From assembly GCA_009823395.1 (NCBI GenBank), contig CM020506.1, forward strand, positions 20,695,001 through 20,759,000: DNA of 64,000 bases, read 5' to 3'. The notes under the pieces are model-generated. The model did no database searches. It was not told the DNA's origin and worked only from the letters and a program-made list of their open reading frames with translations. Positions 38,469 through 57,570 of the stretch are shown piece by piece (the first letter of the stretch is position 1; every line of letters begins with the position of its first letter). Source of the DNA: Thamnaconus septentrionalis. Its lineage: Eukaryota; Chordata; Actinopteri; Tetraodontiformes; Monacanthidae. Both the position numbers and the translations under genes were made by a program.

Positions 38469-38855
38469 CGGCAGGAAGTGTTTCAACTGGAAAGGGCCAT
38501 TGTGTCACTTTGAAGAATGGATATGTATCCGGTGAAGGTTGAAGAAATGAATGTGCTGGAAATGATGTGTTAAACATTTAATTGAACTTGTTTGTTCACA
38601 CTTACTCGATGAAAAGAATCGCGTCATCTGTTTTCGAAAGGTGTCTGATGGAAGTAAATTCCAACCAAGAAAACTGTTCCTTAAAACTGTTGAATGGTCT
38701 GTGGCACTCCAATCACTGTTTTGTAAAGAATGCTAATTACCCGAAATTCCATGATTAAACACAAACTGTTTCCAAAAGTATTGCTTAAGTCTTTTTTTTA
38801 CTGTGTATTTGAATGTGTCAATGTGTTAATAAACTAAAATTAAAGATTCTTTAAT
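38469..38855 (+). other. 3' UTR of the fibrinogen-domain gene
   Basis: After TGA (38466-38468) the sequence runs to AATAAA at 38828-38833; cleavage is expected about 20 bases later. Confidence 0.6.
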
Positions 38856-38939
38856 GTAATGTTCTTAGAGAAAATCCATCAGTCCATCAGTGAAACTAAA
38901 AGAAGAAAGAAGAAAGAAGCCTAATCCCAAAAAGCAGTT

Positions 38940-39303
38940 CAAAGGTTAAGTGTGTCATTTTTGGGTTTTTTCAGAAGAAACAGCGACATCAAGTGGTTAC
39001 ATTGCAGATTGCAGCACTTTTTCGCTCATCCTTCCTGTCCCAAGCTTACCAGTGAACTACAGTCATCTGTTGTTGTTTTAATTGAGGATGCGAGCATTCA
39101 CCCTTAAAAGGAAAGTTGGTGCAAGATGGCAGCTAACTGGGAGCATATTCATATATGAGAACCGTTGTAAGGGTAAGAAAAGCAAATTACTTTTATTGTA
39201 CTGTGAGTATAAGTTTTTATTATTGTATTTATGGTCAGTATGTTAAGTATGTTAATATAAAAATTGAAAATCAGGCAAACTTTTACACACTGGACCTTTA
39301 AAA
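38940..39303 (+). mobile_element. Inverted-repeat element, copy 5 (long subtype)
   Basis: Ends AAAGGTTAAGTGTGTCA and TTTTACACACTGGACCTTTA. It shares GACATCAAGTGGTTACATT with copy 2. It lies just past the 3' end of the fibrinogen-domain gene. Confidence 0.8.
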
Positions 39304-40740
39304 GTAAACATAAACACAAAGCTTGTGCGACAGCCAGCCAAACGCTGTTAAAACCCTCTCAAGGCAGCGGCTATATTCATGCTAAACTAAAACTGAAGCC
39401 TGTGCTTTGGCCCTGAGCAGGTAGAAGGCCAACTTTAGAGCGGTCGTTTTTGCTCACTGTTCTCATCCTGCCAGAATGATGCCAACCGTCAGGGGCTTTG
39501 CACTCAGAAGCCACTACACATGCACGCCGCGAGCACACCGATGGAATACTGCTTCTTTGGGCGCAGGTGTCACTGTCAAATGGACGGCTCGTCCTTTTGC
39601 TGTGGCTCAGTGTGTTATAGATGTAAACACTTCTAAAACACTGGGTGATGGTGAGAGGGAAAGTAAAATATGTTACAGAAAGAGAGGGTAGAGAAGGCTT
39701 TAATTATTACTATTGTTATGGCTGTAATCAATGCACTTAAATGACTTGCACGTTGTATTTTTTCTTGCAGTACTTTACTTTATCATGGTTTTTGTAACAA
39801 CATTGTAGCATCAAGAAGCCTTTTGGAATGTTCAGATATGATGTTGATTAATGTCCTACTGCATGCATTTTTTGCTCTTGCACTTTGAATTGCAATTCTT
39901 ACTTACTTACTTACAGACAGCAGCTTCTCAGGGAGTTCACTGTCAGCCATTGTGTTAATTCTGAGTTTTGATGTGCACATGTGAGCCTGTGTGCCTGTGA
40001 GCCTCTCACATCGTGTGTGAAAGCCTGCAGCTATTTCAGTAGCAGTTCACAATGAGCTGTTAGTCTCTCCTAAGAGGCGAGCGTCTAATATTAGTCCCGC
40101 ACATTTGTTGCCATTGTCGTATTTCTCCTTTATGCCAAATGGTAAAAGTTCTGTTTGCTGCCATCTAGTGGCTTTTGTCATGACATAAAGTCTTACTCTA
40201 GAGGCCTCATGTAAAGTCGACATTGGGTCTACGATGATGATGAAATGGAAACAAAACAAAGACATAATAATAACACAACATTAGATTAATTTGGCCATTG
40301 AAACAAGAGCAAATGGCTTTGAAATGGTTGGGTGGTATTTAAACATTTCACTACGAACACAATTACTCAGTCTACTCAGTCATTTATTTGCATTGAACAG
40401 CACAATCAAACATGTAGTTTTCACTTGTTCCACTCAAAGGCCGCTTTACAAAGAACTTTAACAAGAAATATATATGTAAATAAATCTGTTCATACATTTT
40501 AATCCAAACATTTGTATGTACATATGTATTATGCCAAAATGCCTTTTCTCCCATGCCTTTTTGTGTCCATCAGTCTTGTTGACAACGGAGGAACAGAGAG
40601 CCAGGGGTGTGTCACCACAGTATCCTGGCACAGTGTCTGGGCTGGGGTGATAGTGGTGGGGTTACAGTGTTCGAGGGGTACCTGCAGGATCTGCAGCCCC
40701 AGGGCCGGAAGCACAGCCTGGGCAGCGGTTGGCAAGCACA

Positions 40741-40769
40741 TCCCTCAGAGAAACACCTTCTCTGAGGGA
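40741..40769. repeat. Perfect 12-bp-arm hairpin
   Basis: TCCCTCAGAGAA (40741-40752), a 5-nt loop ACACC, then TTCTCTGAGGGA (40758-40769), its exact reverse complement. No transcription unit is evident around it. Confidence 0.9.
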
Positions 40770-42534
40770 AATTCCCTGATGACATATTATACATCTCCAG
40801 ATGAATGCAATATGCACACTTTGCACAGAACAACCTTTACACTAGAGGCTGTAATGCAGGCGCTATTTGTTGCAGGCACACATAGTCTATTTGGTTCAAA
40901 TCCCTCAGTGGAATTATCAATTTACACAGCTGTTGCATGTCTAACTTTAAAAATAAAAAATAAAAATAAATAAATAATAATAATAGTAATATAAAAAACT
41001 ATAGCATAACAAACATAACTTTTTCTGCCATTCGTCAGCCTGTAACAATGTCAAGTTCTGGGGATTCATCACAGGAAGGACCTTTAAAGAGCAAACAAGT
41101 CACACTACTGCTCTTATTTCCATGTAATGAAAAGCTCTGTCACAAAAAATGTCTCAAAACCACTGAGCCCTAAACTTGACTGAATGGGCCCGAGTTGTTC
41201 CGTCGTGCTGTTACCACTTAACAGCAGGTGGCAATGTTGCTTAGGAAACAGAAAACATGGAAAATGGATTTCCTCTCTTCTGGCCAAGTCACAGGGGAAG
41301 GCCCAGGAAAAACGCGTCACACAAAGAGGCAAAAATATGGAGACAACAAGGAAAGACGTCTTGTGAGTTCCATGGAAATCAAAATATTTGGGGTAGCTCC
41401 TCCAAATCAGTGTGCCATGGAAAATGAGCAAAACTCATTTCTGTCATTGCCTTTTCAATCAGAAAAAACCCATGATGTAGAATAGCCATTAAAAACAAGT
41501 CACAAAGCTACTAATATCTGAATAATGATTTTTCTTCTTCTTCATGTGACAGTTTCATATTGTCACATTTTAAAAGTCTCATTGCATTCTGCTCTTTTGA
41601 CACTGGGGGCGCCTTAAGTGAAAAGGCTGGAGGTCAAAGGACAAGTTCGATGCATGTGGAGGCATTGATTCCTGACGTCCTGTGGACTAATCTCCACGCT
41701 GCCTCATGCAGTGCATGTGCCTAACGCGTGTTCGTGCGCACGCGCGCACACGTGCACATCCGTGAACGTTAATGTCGTTATCGGCGACGCGAGCGACGGC
41801 GGCCGGCAGAGTCGACTCTATTCGTGAATCTAAATGTCGTGTCGATGGAGGTTTGGGGGGGGGGGTGGAAGGGGGGGTCCACGTGGCACACATGCGAAGG
41901 CGGGAGCGGGCTGAGGCAGAGGAAGGAGAGGGGGTCGGGGGAGTCGGAGGGGGGGTGAGGTTTGAAAGGTGCGAGCAGGCCGTTAGACCCCCCCCCACCC
42001 CAACCCCCCAGCCACACACACACACACACCCTGACCACAGGACCACTGACAGACAACGCGTGCCTGCTTTAATACTGGTCCAGCAGAAAACCAAAGTGAG
42101 GTAGCGTTCCGTTTGAAACCGGAATTCACCAGAACAAGTGTATCCTGATGTGGTGAGGAGCAGGGGGAGTTGGGGGAGGGAGGGAGGGGAGGCAGGCCTC
42201 ATTCTATCTCTCACTGTTTCTACATCTGCACGCAAAACCCAGGGCTAGAAGGTTTTTTTTTCTGGGTTTTTTTTAATGGCCCGAGCCCTGAACCCTGCAG
42301 GGCCGTCTGCTGAGAAAGAGCCCTGATGACTGAGGGACATTTTCACCGTACAATGTTTGTAACGACGCGCAGCATGTGCTCTTCTTTGGTTGGTGTGATG
42401 GTGCTAGCACAGAGCTAGCACCGCAGTCAAGTAAAAGTAATATCTGAAAATCAAAGTGTCTTTTTGGCCTTCATTTCTGAATGTGTATATATATATTTAT
42501 AGAGCAGTTCCTAAATATGTAACAGTGGTTCATC

Positions 42535-42905
42535 TTTCACAGCAACATTCACAGATTCTTCAGTGGTTAGCGGTGCAGTGGTTAGCGGTGCAGCGGCTAG
42601 CAATGTCGCTTCACTGCAAAAGGTCGTGGGCCTGATTCTGGGCCTGGGGGCCTTTCTGTGTGGTAGTCTGCATGTTCTCCCTGTGCCTGCGTGGATTCTG
42701 TCCGGGTTCTCCTGCTTTCTCCCACAGTCCAAAAACAAGCATGTGAGGCCAACTGGGAACTCTGAATTGTCTGTAGGTGTGAACGGGTGAATGGTTGTTT
42801 GTCGTGGCCCTGCGATGAGATGGTGACTTGTCCAAGGTGTCACCCTGCGCTGGGAGAGGCTCCAGCAGACCCACACAGCACTGAGAGCAGGAGGAAGCTG
42901 CGTAT
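42535..42905 (+). mobile_element. Teleost SINE/LINE-type retroposon fragment
   Basis: Contains phrases very common in fish genomes: GGCCTGGGGGCCTTTCTGTG, CATGTTCTCCCTGTGCCTGC, CTGCTTTCTCCCACAGTCCA, and GGCCCTGCGATGAGATGG followed by GACTTGTCCAAGGTGTCACC. From memory this is the V-SINE/L2-type dispersed repeat; the exact family is uncertain. Confidence 0.7.
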
Positions 42906-43829
42906 ATAGAAAATGCATGAATAACATTTTTTCCCGCAAACTGAGACTTTTAAAACATTTCCCCAGAACAGGCAGATGTCCAAATACTTAAGGGCTTTTG
43001 GCCCTCCTAAGCACAAGTTTTAATCTCTCATCATTTCTGTTGAAGGTATTTTTTGTGCTCTCTGTCTAGGATCCATGCCACCAAAATATATTTCAGCTAT
43101 ATTTTTTATCTTGTGTAAACAACTCACTTCAAAACCTTTCTTTTGAAAAATCTTGTTTTATACTCTTCCTCTACTTAACTGGAGAACAGGCCAGGACTTT
43201 GAATCTGCTTTTTAGTAAGTAAGTTAGTTACAACAGAACCAATTTTGTCAGGGTCTTTCCTATACCACCATGAACACACACAACACTAGTCAGTCTGCTA
43301 CTGGTAAAGTAGCACATCTGTTGCTATTGTTAATATGGCATTATAAAACAATAATACAATCATTAATTCATGGAATAGAACATTCCGAGGTGCTTTTAAA
43401 CCGTAATGTCTGAAAATATAGACCTAAACTATGTTTAAGTCCTGAAACTGCTAAATATTTACGCATAACAAAGGCCATACTTGATAAGGCTCGATGGAGA
43501 TTTACCTTTTAAGATCGCTTTATCAGCTTTTCTGGGGGTGTTGTATTGTCTCCGTCTGATCCATCAAACTGCAGGGAAAACACTGCGGCGGGAGGACAGG
43601 TGAGCAGATGAATGCTGATTATGTGGATGCTGTTTAGGCAGATTCTATTTCAGAAATCAGAGGATTATCTAATCTGATAATGCAGACTGACACAAATGCT
43701 CGTGAAAGGGAAACAGCAGGGGGGCCCACAAGCAGCTCATCATAATCCACGCGGGAGCCGCGAAACGTTCAACACTTAATATGTAAACAAATGCACGCTG
43801 CTTTTAAAAATGCCAAATAAAGAAAAAGG

Positions 43830-43835
<6 letters not shown>

Positions 43836-43867
<32 letters not shown>

Positions 43868-43937
43868 ATTGGGAAGAAGCTAATAATGTTCTGTTGCGTT
43901 CCTCTTCCCTCTGTTGCTTTGTCAAGTCAAGCCCCTG

Positions 43938-43978
<41 letters not shown>

Positions 43979-44157
43979 CCTCTCTCTCTCTCACACACAC
44001 ACTGTCTCTCTCTCTCCCTCTGCAGGCTTGTGTGTGTGTGTGTGTGTGTGTGTGTGTCTTCAGTGTGTGAAGCGCACAGGTCAGCCTGGCTTTACAGTAT
44101 CTTTGCAATAAGTTTCCTTTATAATAGAATAAACTCTTTACTCTGGACCTGCAGTGA

Positions 44158-44203
<46 letters not shown>
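43836..44203. repeat. Cluster of GT, CT and CA microsatellites
   Basis: (GT)n at 43836-43866, (CT)n at 43942-43992, (GT)n at 44030-44056 and (CA)n at 44159-44203 in under 400 bp. Confidence 0.95.
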
Positions 44204-44205
<2 letters not shown>

Positions 44206-46549
44206 CGGACGAACCATCCCTTTGATTAGTCACCTATTAAAGCAGCTTCTCCCTGTCTGCCGTTTTCTGTTTACCCACCCAACCCCCACCGCACTGGAAG
44301 CAAAACCAACCTCTGTGTTGTAGCGTATAGGAGGAAAATGTCAAGATATTTCATCGCTGTTATTTGCCAAAAAGTCAAAATATGCTCGCTTTGAAAACTC
44401 TTCCAGGCTGTTGATTAAAAACATATTTAGAGTCCTCACAACGCTGGAGCAGACGCACACCAAACTCATGCAGAATGCCTGAGTTAGACGATTTCACCCT
44501 AGTTGGGAAACAGAAAAAAAAAAGATGTTTTTAATTCTGCAATTCCTTGGACAGCTGCGGTGAGACAGAGTCTGATTGACAGGTTGTTAGTGACAGGGTG
44601 TTGTAAACTTTCACTTCCTGCTGCTCTCCAGGCAGGAAGTGAAGTAGTGAACCTCTGACCTGTAATGGGTTAACTGCAGACTTTCTCTCAGGACTAGACA
44701 CAATGAGACAAGAGATCAATTCCGAACTTTGAGGAGACTGCTGCTGTGATCACTGCTGTGTTATGAGCTGTGTTTGACAGACAGTCAGTGTGCCTCCACA
44801 TTCACATTAACCCTCTCATATGTAATGGTCACTTAGGAGAGCAGAGATCAAATTGTCATTTTTGATTGTGTAAATGTGTTTTTTAGGACACGGTTGCACA
44901 TGATCAAACACTGTGGATGCAACAGCACCAGTCCAACCGCTCGCAGCCCGTACACAGCCTCTGGAACTGCAACTTCATTTTGACAACAGCAAAGAAGGCA
45001 GCGAATGTTAAAAATAAAATAAAATAAAAAAGTTAAAAAAAACAACAGTTCAGGGGTCACTAATACACAACATTGTGATATATATGTACAATGGTAATGT
45101 TCTAAAATTAAATAAATAAATAAATGAATAAAAGTTGCAGAAATGTATGAAAATAAATAAAAAGTTCTGTGCCTTTTTCATGCTTAAAAAGAGATAAAGA
45201 CGCTAATGACTAAGTCTGTTTTAATTAATACATGTAAGAGTTGCAATACCCTCCTTCTCTTCAATCAAATTAAATCAAAGAATCCTTTACAGTACAGATT
45301 GGTACAATAATGAGTTAAAAATTGTAATAAAATCCAACAGTTAGTTTAGAGTATAAAAGTTAAACACATCACAAGTGATACAGAATATAAAACTACACAC
45401 TTATCTTATCGATTGCAAAACTAGCTGTCCCTGAGAGCATCGTAACTATTAATAACTGCTAATAATGAAAGTATTAATATTAGTAATAAAGTATATTGGG
45501 TGTCAGATGAGGTAACTGAACAATCAATAAGCCTACGGTGAAACATTCAGTCCTCAGATTTTCAGCTCAGCTGCTACTTCCAAAACAGCAGAGAATATTT
45601 CAAGTAGGATCAGGAGAGTACAAAATTGCGTGCAGGGTGTTCCTCTAGGTGTCACTGTCTGCCCGACTGTTCCAAACTGCAGCGTCTTTGCTGGCGCGAA
45701 CAGAATCTGTTCTCACACAGCCCTGAAAATATTCATCTTTCTTCTGCAATGAAACGAGTCTTTACAAGAAAATAGAGGGGAAAGCATTCAAGGAAATAAA
45801 ATTAAAGACATATTTTGCAAAATGCGTGTCTCCATTTACAACAAGAACATAATATATGGAATAGAAATACATGGAGCCAAATATGAAGGAGACAACAGCT
45901 CAACATTTTCCACTACTGATATTTCATAAAGGTTATTTTCACATCACTTACATTTGACCTTTTTGGTTTGGCTATTGTGTTCCTATTTATGGTGTTTTCC
46001 TATCGCGTTGTGTTGTAAACCTGTACATCATTTTGGTGAGTTAAGCAGTTTTGACTTTTTTCTTTTTCTACCTTTTTTTTTTTGAAGCGCAATATAGTGA
46101 CCTGAGTGTAAACAACTGAACAAAATTCAAGTATTTCAGTTTTTGACTGAATCAATCATCTACCTTTAATTTAAAAAAAAAATTGATGGCCACAAAAACG
46201 GCTGATTTCATTCAATGACTGAATCTACATGAATTCGATGATTGCATTTGTACAAAATTCTAATCTAAATGTAACAAACATCATCATCCACGTAAACGGT
46301 ATCTTCGGACATGGAACTAGTTTTAGTAACTCTCAAAAGTCAGTTTACTATATATACAAATATATATATATATACATACATATATATTATGAATCTTTTC
46401 ATTTCTTAAACACTAAAAAGTTTTCTTGAGTCCTCCAAAGTTTTCCACATTTTGCGTTTACAGTAGAGATTGATACAAAAAAAATCATATATATAAATAC
46501 ACATATGCTGTATGTGTATATATTTTACTTTTACTTACTTCTCTCTCTC

Positions 46550-46596
<47 letters not shown>

Positions 46597-47357
46597 GTAT
46601 GTACACACATGTTGATGTTGTTGTTATTAAACAAACATAATCTGTCAGAAATGACAAATATGACCTGCACAACCAAAACAATGCCAAATCTTGAAGCTTT
46701 GTTCCTGATCAGAAGCTGTGACCTTATTGGGATGAATCAGTCACTATCAGGCGGTATGATACGGTACTAAAATAACAATACAATCAGAAACACATTTTCC
46801 ATTTAAAATACTAAAACTAAAGCCATAACTGTGGTGTGCATCCATCAACAAAAGGTCAGCGCATGATTGGACCATAAAGAAAAGAAAGGAACTGCTCTGT
46901 CACTGTATTGGGAAGGGGTGGTGTGGATGGTGTTGGTGTAGGAAGAGGAGGAGGTGCACTCCTGGTTGGCTTGACTTTATGTTTGACCTTTTCGGGAAGG
47001 AGAACTAATCCTTGAATATAATAGACTGTAAGATATGGAAAATGACTGCGCTGTTATCTCTGTTACCCTGGAGACCATCAGCAGCACCCAGAGCTCCTGC
47101 AGCTGCCAAGTTATTAAGCATCCCGTTTGTATATAATGGAAAAATACCTTTTCTCTGCCATAACCACGCACACCCATTATACATCTTCGGCACAGTACTT
47201 AAAAATATCTATATATCTATATATGTATATATATATATATGTATATTGTACTTATATATTATATTTTGTCTGTATCTTTGTGTGTAAGCAGATTTTCTCT
47301 TGGTGAATAACAGCAATTCAAGGTACTTTTATGCAGAAATGGTCAATGCTTGGGACT

Positions 47358-47495
<138 letters not shown>

Positions 47496-48049
47496 TAGAA
47501 ACGTGGTGTGTTAGTTAACAAGCAAACCAAACCATGTGTATGTAAGATTTAAACCGCGATAAAAGTAAATTAAAAAAATAAATCCCTTGCGTTGGTCTTT
47601 GCAAATGCAATTATCTTATAAACACGACATGTGCGCGACGTTTTATTGTGGCCTGGTACCGCTGCCTTGCATTTACCAAAACATTTCCAAGGCAGATCTA
47701 TTTTTCTGCTTGTGTGGAAGCGTCTGCGACTGTTTTATTCTAAATCCGACAAAGTCCAGCATGAAACAAATCAGATCTCACAACAAAGAACCGGAACCTC
47801 AGATGGCTTCTGCAGATAACCTAAAAAAAAAAAAATGGGAAAATGGGGCCAAATTTATGCGGGCCAAAAAAAAAAAAAAAAAAAAGAATTTAAAAAAACA
47901 CTGCGAATAAAGACTTTGCACATGCATGGCATTAATTGCTAACACACCACGCGCACTTCTTCCTGTATCTTTGCATCATTTACACAGATCGGGTGCGGTA
48001 AACGATGCATTCCCTGCATTTGATGCATTTGTTGTGCGAGTTTGAAAAG

Positions 48050-48195
48050 GCGGCGATAATCTGGGAGAGGGAGATAAGAAATGCCATTTATTCCGCGGCA
48101 CTTTGGAGCCTATTTCCCCGGCCGATCAGCCCCCATTCTCCCCGACACCTCCAGCAGCTTGCTGATAACGATTAGGCTATTTATTATCTTCACAA
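48050..48195. promoter_or_regulatory. gata2: GATA-motif cluster A, about 2.7 kb upstream of the proximal gata2 exon
   Basis: Within about 140 bp lie CGATAA (48054-48059), AGATAA (48072-48077), TGATAA (48163-48168) and TTATCT (48184-48189, AGATAA on minus), with a CAGCAG/GCTG-rich middle. The surrounding 47980-48240 is less repetitive and looks more constrained than the AT-rich neighbourhood. Mammalian GATA2 has upstream autoregulatory GATA-switch sites at comparable distances (-1.8, -2.8, -3.9 kb). Orthology is inferred. Confidence 0.4.
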
Positions 48196-48554
48196 AGAAC
48201 AAAGATTAGCCAGCACCGATGAAAAATCACCCCGGGATGGGTTAAATCAGTGAGACCCAAGGAGCCTCGGCAGCAGTGGATTTTCTCTTTCTCCCTTCAC
48301 GCGCACTCGCCACTCAAAAGGGAGCTCCACGTGCAGTAAAGACAAATATGTTTCAAATAAATAAATAAACAAATAAATAAATAGTTTTTCAACATTGCTA
48401 TACAGCAGGAAAAAATACAAAAAAAAAAAAAAAAAAAACAAAAATGCGAAAATTTACCAAAATTAATTTGTCTTTTAATTAATGCATACATGTCACTGAA
48501 TATAACAGCCGATTATTATTATGAACACACGAAAAGTGACATTTCATTTTTATT

Positions 48555-48760
48555 TAGGCCTATCTTTATGATAAGGTAAAGCCCTTCTATTCAATGGCAG
48601 TCCCATAATGAGATTCTCAGCGCTGAATCGGGCCGCGACCTCATTCTCCTGGTCCTCGTGCGAGGAAAAAAGAGCAGTAAAAAAAGGGCGGATTGAATTA
48701 ATGTCAAATCCTAAAATGGAAGTGGATGTTTGCTGCCGATAAGGTTTTATCGCCACGCCA
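48555..48760. promoter_or_regulatory. gata2: GATA-motif cluster B, about 2.2 kb upstream of the proximal gata2 exon
   Basis: CTATCT (48560-48565) and TGATAA (48569-48574) lie 3 bp apart in opposite orientation. CGATAA (48737-48742) and TTATCG (48747-48752) form a second, palindromic pair. The sequence between is mixed-composition and non-repetitive. A paired-GATA enhancer is a reasonable guess; no conservation data are available. Confidence 0.35.
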
Positions 48761-49004
48761 GATCAAAAGGGCTCACACTCAAAGCATGTGTATTTCCACA
48801 TTATCATGTTGATGAGCTCTAATACTGCCACACTTGTCCCTCCGGTATGTTCTGCTTTCTCCACTCTGTACGGTAGATTTCCTCTTAACACTGGCTCAAT
48901 AGAAGCGCTCTCTCTGTAGAAATAATCCCATTCCGCTCTGCACCTTCAGCCTTATTTTACCGTATATGAACTCACTATAGAGACCGTTTGTCTAAATTAT
49001 TATA

Positions 49005-49007
<3 letters not shown>

Positions 49008-49038
<31 letters not shown>

Positions 49039-49191
49039 TCTTTATATTAGATTTAAATCGTAGGTTTGTGTGTGATTTGTGTTTGCGATGAGAAATTGAA
49101 AGAAAAAGATAATAATATTCTGGATGTATTTCTGATCTTCTTGAGCACATACAACCAGCATGAAGAGAAGAAGAAACTAAAATATGGCTCC

Positions 49192-49247
<56 letters not shown>

Positions 49248-49485
49248 TATTTATATTTTTCTATATTATAGTTTAAATTGTACATTAACGTGTGATTTGT
49301 GTTTGCCATGAAAAATTGAAAGAAAAATGAAATGATATTCTGTCGGCTGTGTATTTCTGATCTTCGTGAACACATAAAACCAGCAAAAAGAGAAGGAACT
49401 AAAATGTGGCTCTAGATATATATCTATATCTACCTATCTATCGGTAGATAGATCTATCGATAGATAAGTAGATATACAGACAGAC

Positions 49486-49556
<71 letters not shown>
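49008..49556. repeat. Three GATA tetranucleotide arrays upstream of gata2
   Basis: (GATA)n arrays lie at 49008-49036, 49193-49247 and 49484-49556. The text following the first two is similar (TTTATATT..., GTGTGATTTGTGTTTG, GAAATTGAAAG), so a roughly 200-300-bp unit containing the array has been duplicated in tandem. Confidence 0.95.
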
Positions 49557-49689
49557 ATACACAAGATTCCCTCCCAACCTAGAAAGTATTTCCCCATCCA
49601 TTTCCCTTATATCATAAACTATTATTACTGTCATCAAAAAGTTACACATTTTCTTTCAAACTTCTAATCTAATCTAATCTAATTTGTTA

Positions 49690-50101
49690 GATTCCACCAG
49701 AGTTATTCTGAGTTTGCGCCGGTCTGTTCTTGGAAATCACTGCAGGGTCAGGAGGATTTGGCAGCCACTCCATGTATTTCTAGGGCTGCCAAAGAGTAAA
49801 TATCAGTTGCAGTGTCCTCCTCCGAGCCGCTCCGCCGGGACTGCAGCAGCACACTCGCAATCAAGACCTGGACCCCCCCTCCCCACCCCTCCTCCTCCTC
49901 TCAGTCTCTCTGCACTGGAGAAAGTTCATCTCCTCAGTCGCTTTTCCTTTTCTTCCCCCCTCCTCCTCCTCCCCACTCCCCCCCCTCCTTCCCCTCTTGG
50001 CCGAGATGCGCTGACGTCAGGAGACGGCGTCAAGCAGGCGGCAGTGTCGGCTGGTCGGGGCTGCACGCGCTCCCTCCACAATTATTGTCTGTCACTCAGA
50101 A

Positions 50102-50102
<1 letters not shown>
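49690..50102 (+). promoter_or_regulatory. gata2: Candidate distal gata2 promoter and noncoding first exon
   Basis: A GC- and CT-rich block without an ORF of its own ends in a good donor (AG then gtgaga) at 50102/50103. A perfect CRE palindrome TGACGTCA is at 50012-50019. Vertebrate GATA2 is known to use a distal (IS) and a proximal (IG) first exon, and this block is placed as the distal one would be. A (GA)n of about 33 units starts at once in the putative intron (50104-50170). No transcript evidence. Confidence 0.45.
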
Positions 50103-50171
<69 letters not shown>

Positions 50172-50295
50172 GCACGCCTCGGCTTTTTGGCCGCGTGATC
50201 AGACAGACCTTTTGTTTAATCAAGCAAACTCACACAAAAAACATCTGGTTTCTTTACCGTAATTAAATAATATCTTTGTTGAATAACCAAGAATG

Positions 50296-50360
<65 letters not shown>

Positions 50361-50689
50361 CATCACGAGGGGAAGTGTTGTGTTGTGTTTGGACGCCGAG
50401 GTTCGAGACATATTCAACTCTCTGATTTGTTTAGTGGGGGATGTAGCAAAGAAAAAAAAAGTATGTTGCTTTTATTATAGTTCCTAAATGCAGCAAGTGT
50501 TTAATTTTAATCTACGTGGCTTTAGCCACTTTAAAAAAAAACAAGACACAGCGAAAGCCTGTCCAAAAAACATACCAAGCACTTTTGATTTACCCTACTA
50601 TATATATATAAAAAAAGAGTCTGAATAAAGCATCCGGATTGTTGCTTTTCATATTATAGAAATATGTCAGTAATGTTCTGCTCCAGCGT

Positions 50690-50947
50690 CCCGCCCCCGT
50701 GAGTGAAGCCTGTCGCGCCATTGGTTGAGTCCAGGCTTTCGGCGGAGGCCCCGCCCCCCAGGTTTGACAACCCTGCCCTGCTGCCAGCCACATATACGTG
50801 TTGCTCCGCGTCCCCGTGGATGGAGTTTAGTCCGACAAACAGCCGCCGAGGACACGAGAGCTGCCCGAGCCAGAGGCGACCAAGGACGGTGTCCACGGAG
50901 GCATGAGCCGACTGCATGCTTTGGAGGAAATAGTGACGGACAGAGAG
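50690..50947 (+). promoter_or_regulatory. gata2: Candidate proximal gata2 promoter and noncoding first exon
   Basis: Inverted CCAAT box (ATTGG, 50720-50724), GC box (50749-50761) and a TATA-like CATATACG (50791-50798) precede a GC-rich leader ending in a donor (GAGAG then gtagaa) near 50947. The next acceptor (ttgttgcag) is at 51201. This matches the vertebrate proximal GATA2 first exon. Confidence 0.55.
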
Positions 50948-51057
50948 GTAGAATGACTTCTTTTAAATATTATTATCATCAACATCATCACGCTGTGAAG
51001 GAGTGAAAATGACAGAGTTGAGCACGACAAACTACGAGGTGCATCACTAACATACGT

Positions 51058-51147
<90 letters not shown>
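51058..51147. repeat. Long (CA)n microsatellite in the gata2 5' UTR intron
   Basis: About 45 uninterrupted CA units between the proximal noncoding exon and the ATG exon. Another (CA)n is at 50297-50354. Confidence 0.97.
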
Positions 51148-51150
<3 letters not shown>

Positions 51151-51376
51151 TCCAAAAATAAATAAAATATATTGACCTTTCATGTTTGCTTCTTGTTGCA
51201 GAGTTCCGCTCCTCGAGCTCAAGGAAGAGAGGGGAAGGAGGGGAAAACACAGACACCAATTCGCAGATCCTGTTAATGGACTCAGTTGCGATCCGGCGAA
51301 GGATCAGTTGCCTGTATTTTAGAGCACATTCCCGCCTGGATACTCGCTGACTGTCCGTTCAGAGAGAGCTCCAGAC

Positions 51377-57570
<6,194 letters not shown>

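Noticed and set aside
42535..42905. tRNA gene in the retroposon
   Set aside because: The A/B-box-like phrases belong to a dispersed SINE/LINE repeat, and no cloverleaf could be drawn.
49008..49556. The regular GATA arrays as a CRISPR-like array
   Set aside because: The units are simple tetranucleotides without spacers, in a vertebrate genome; they are microsatellites.
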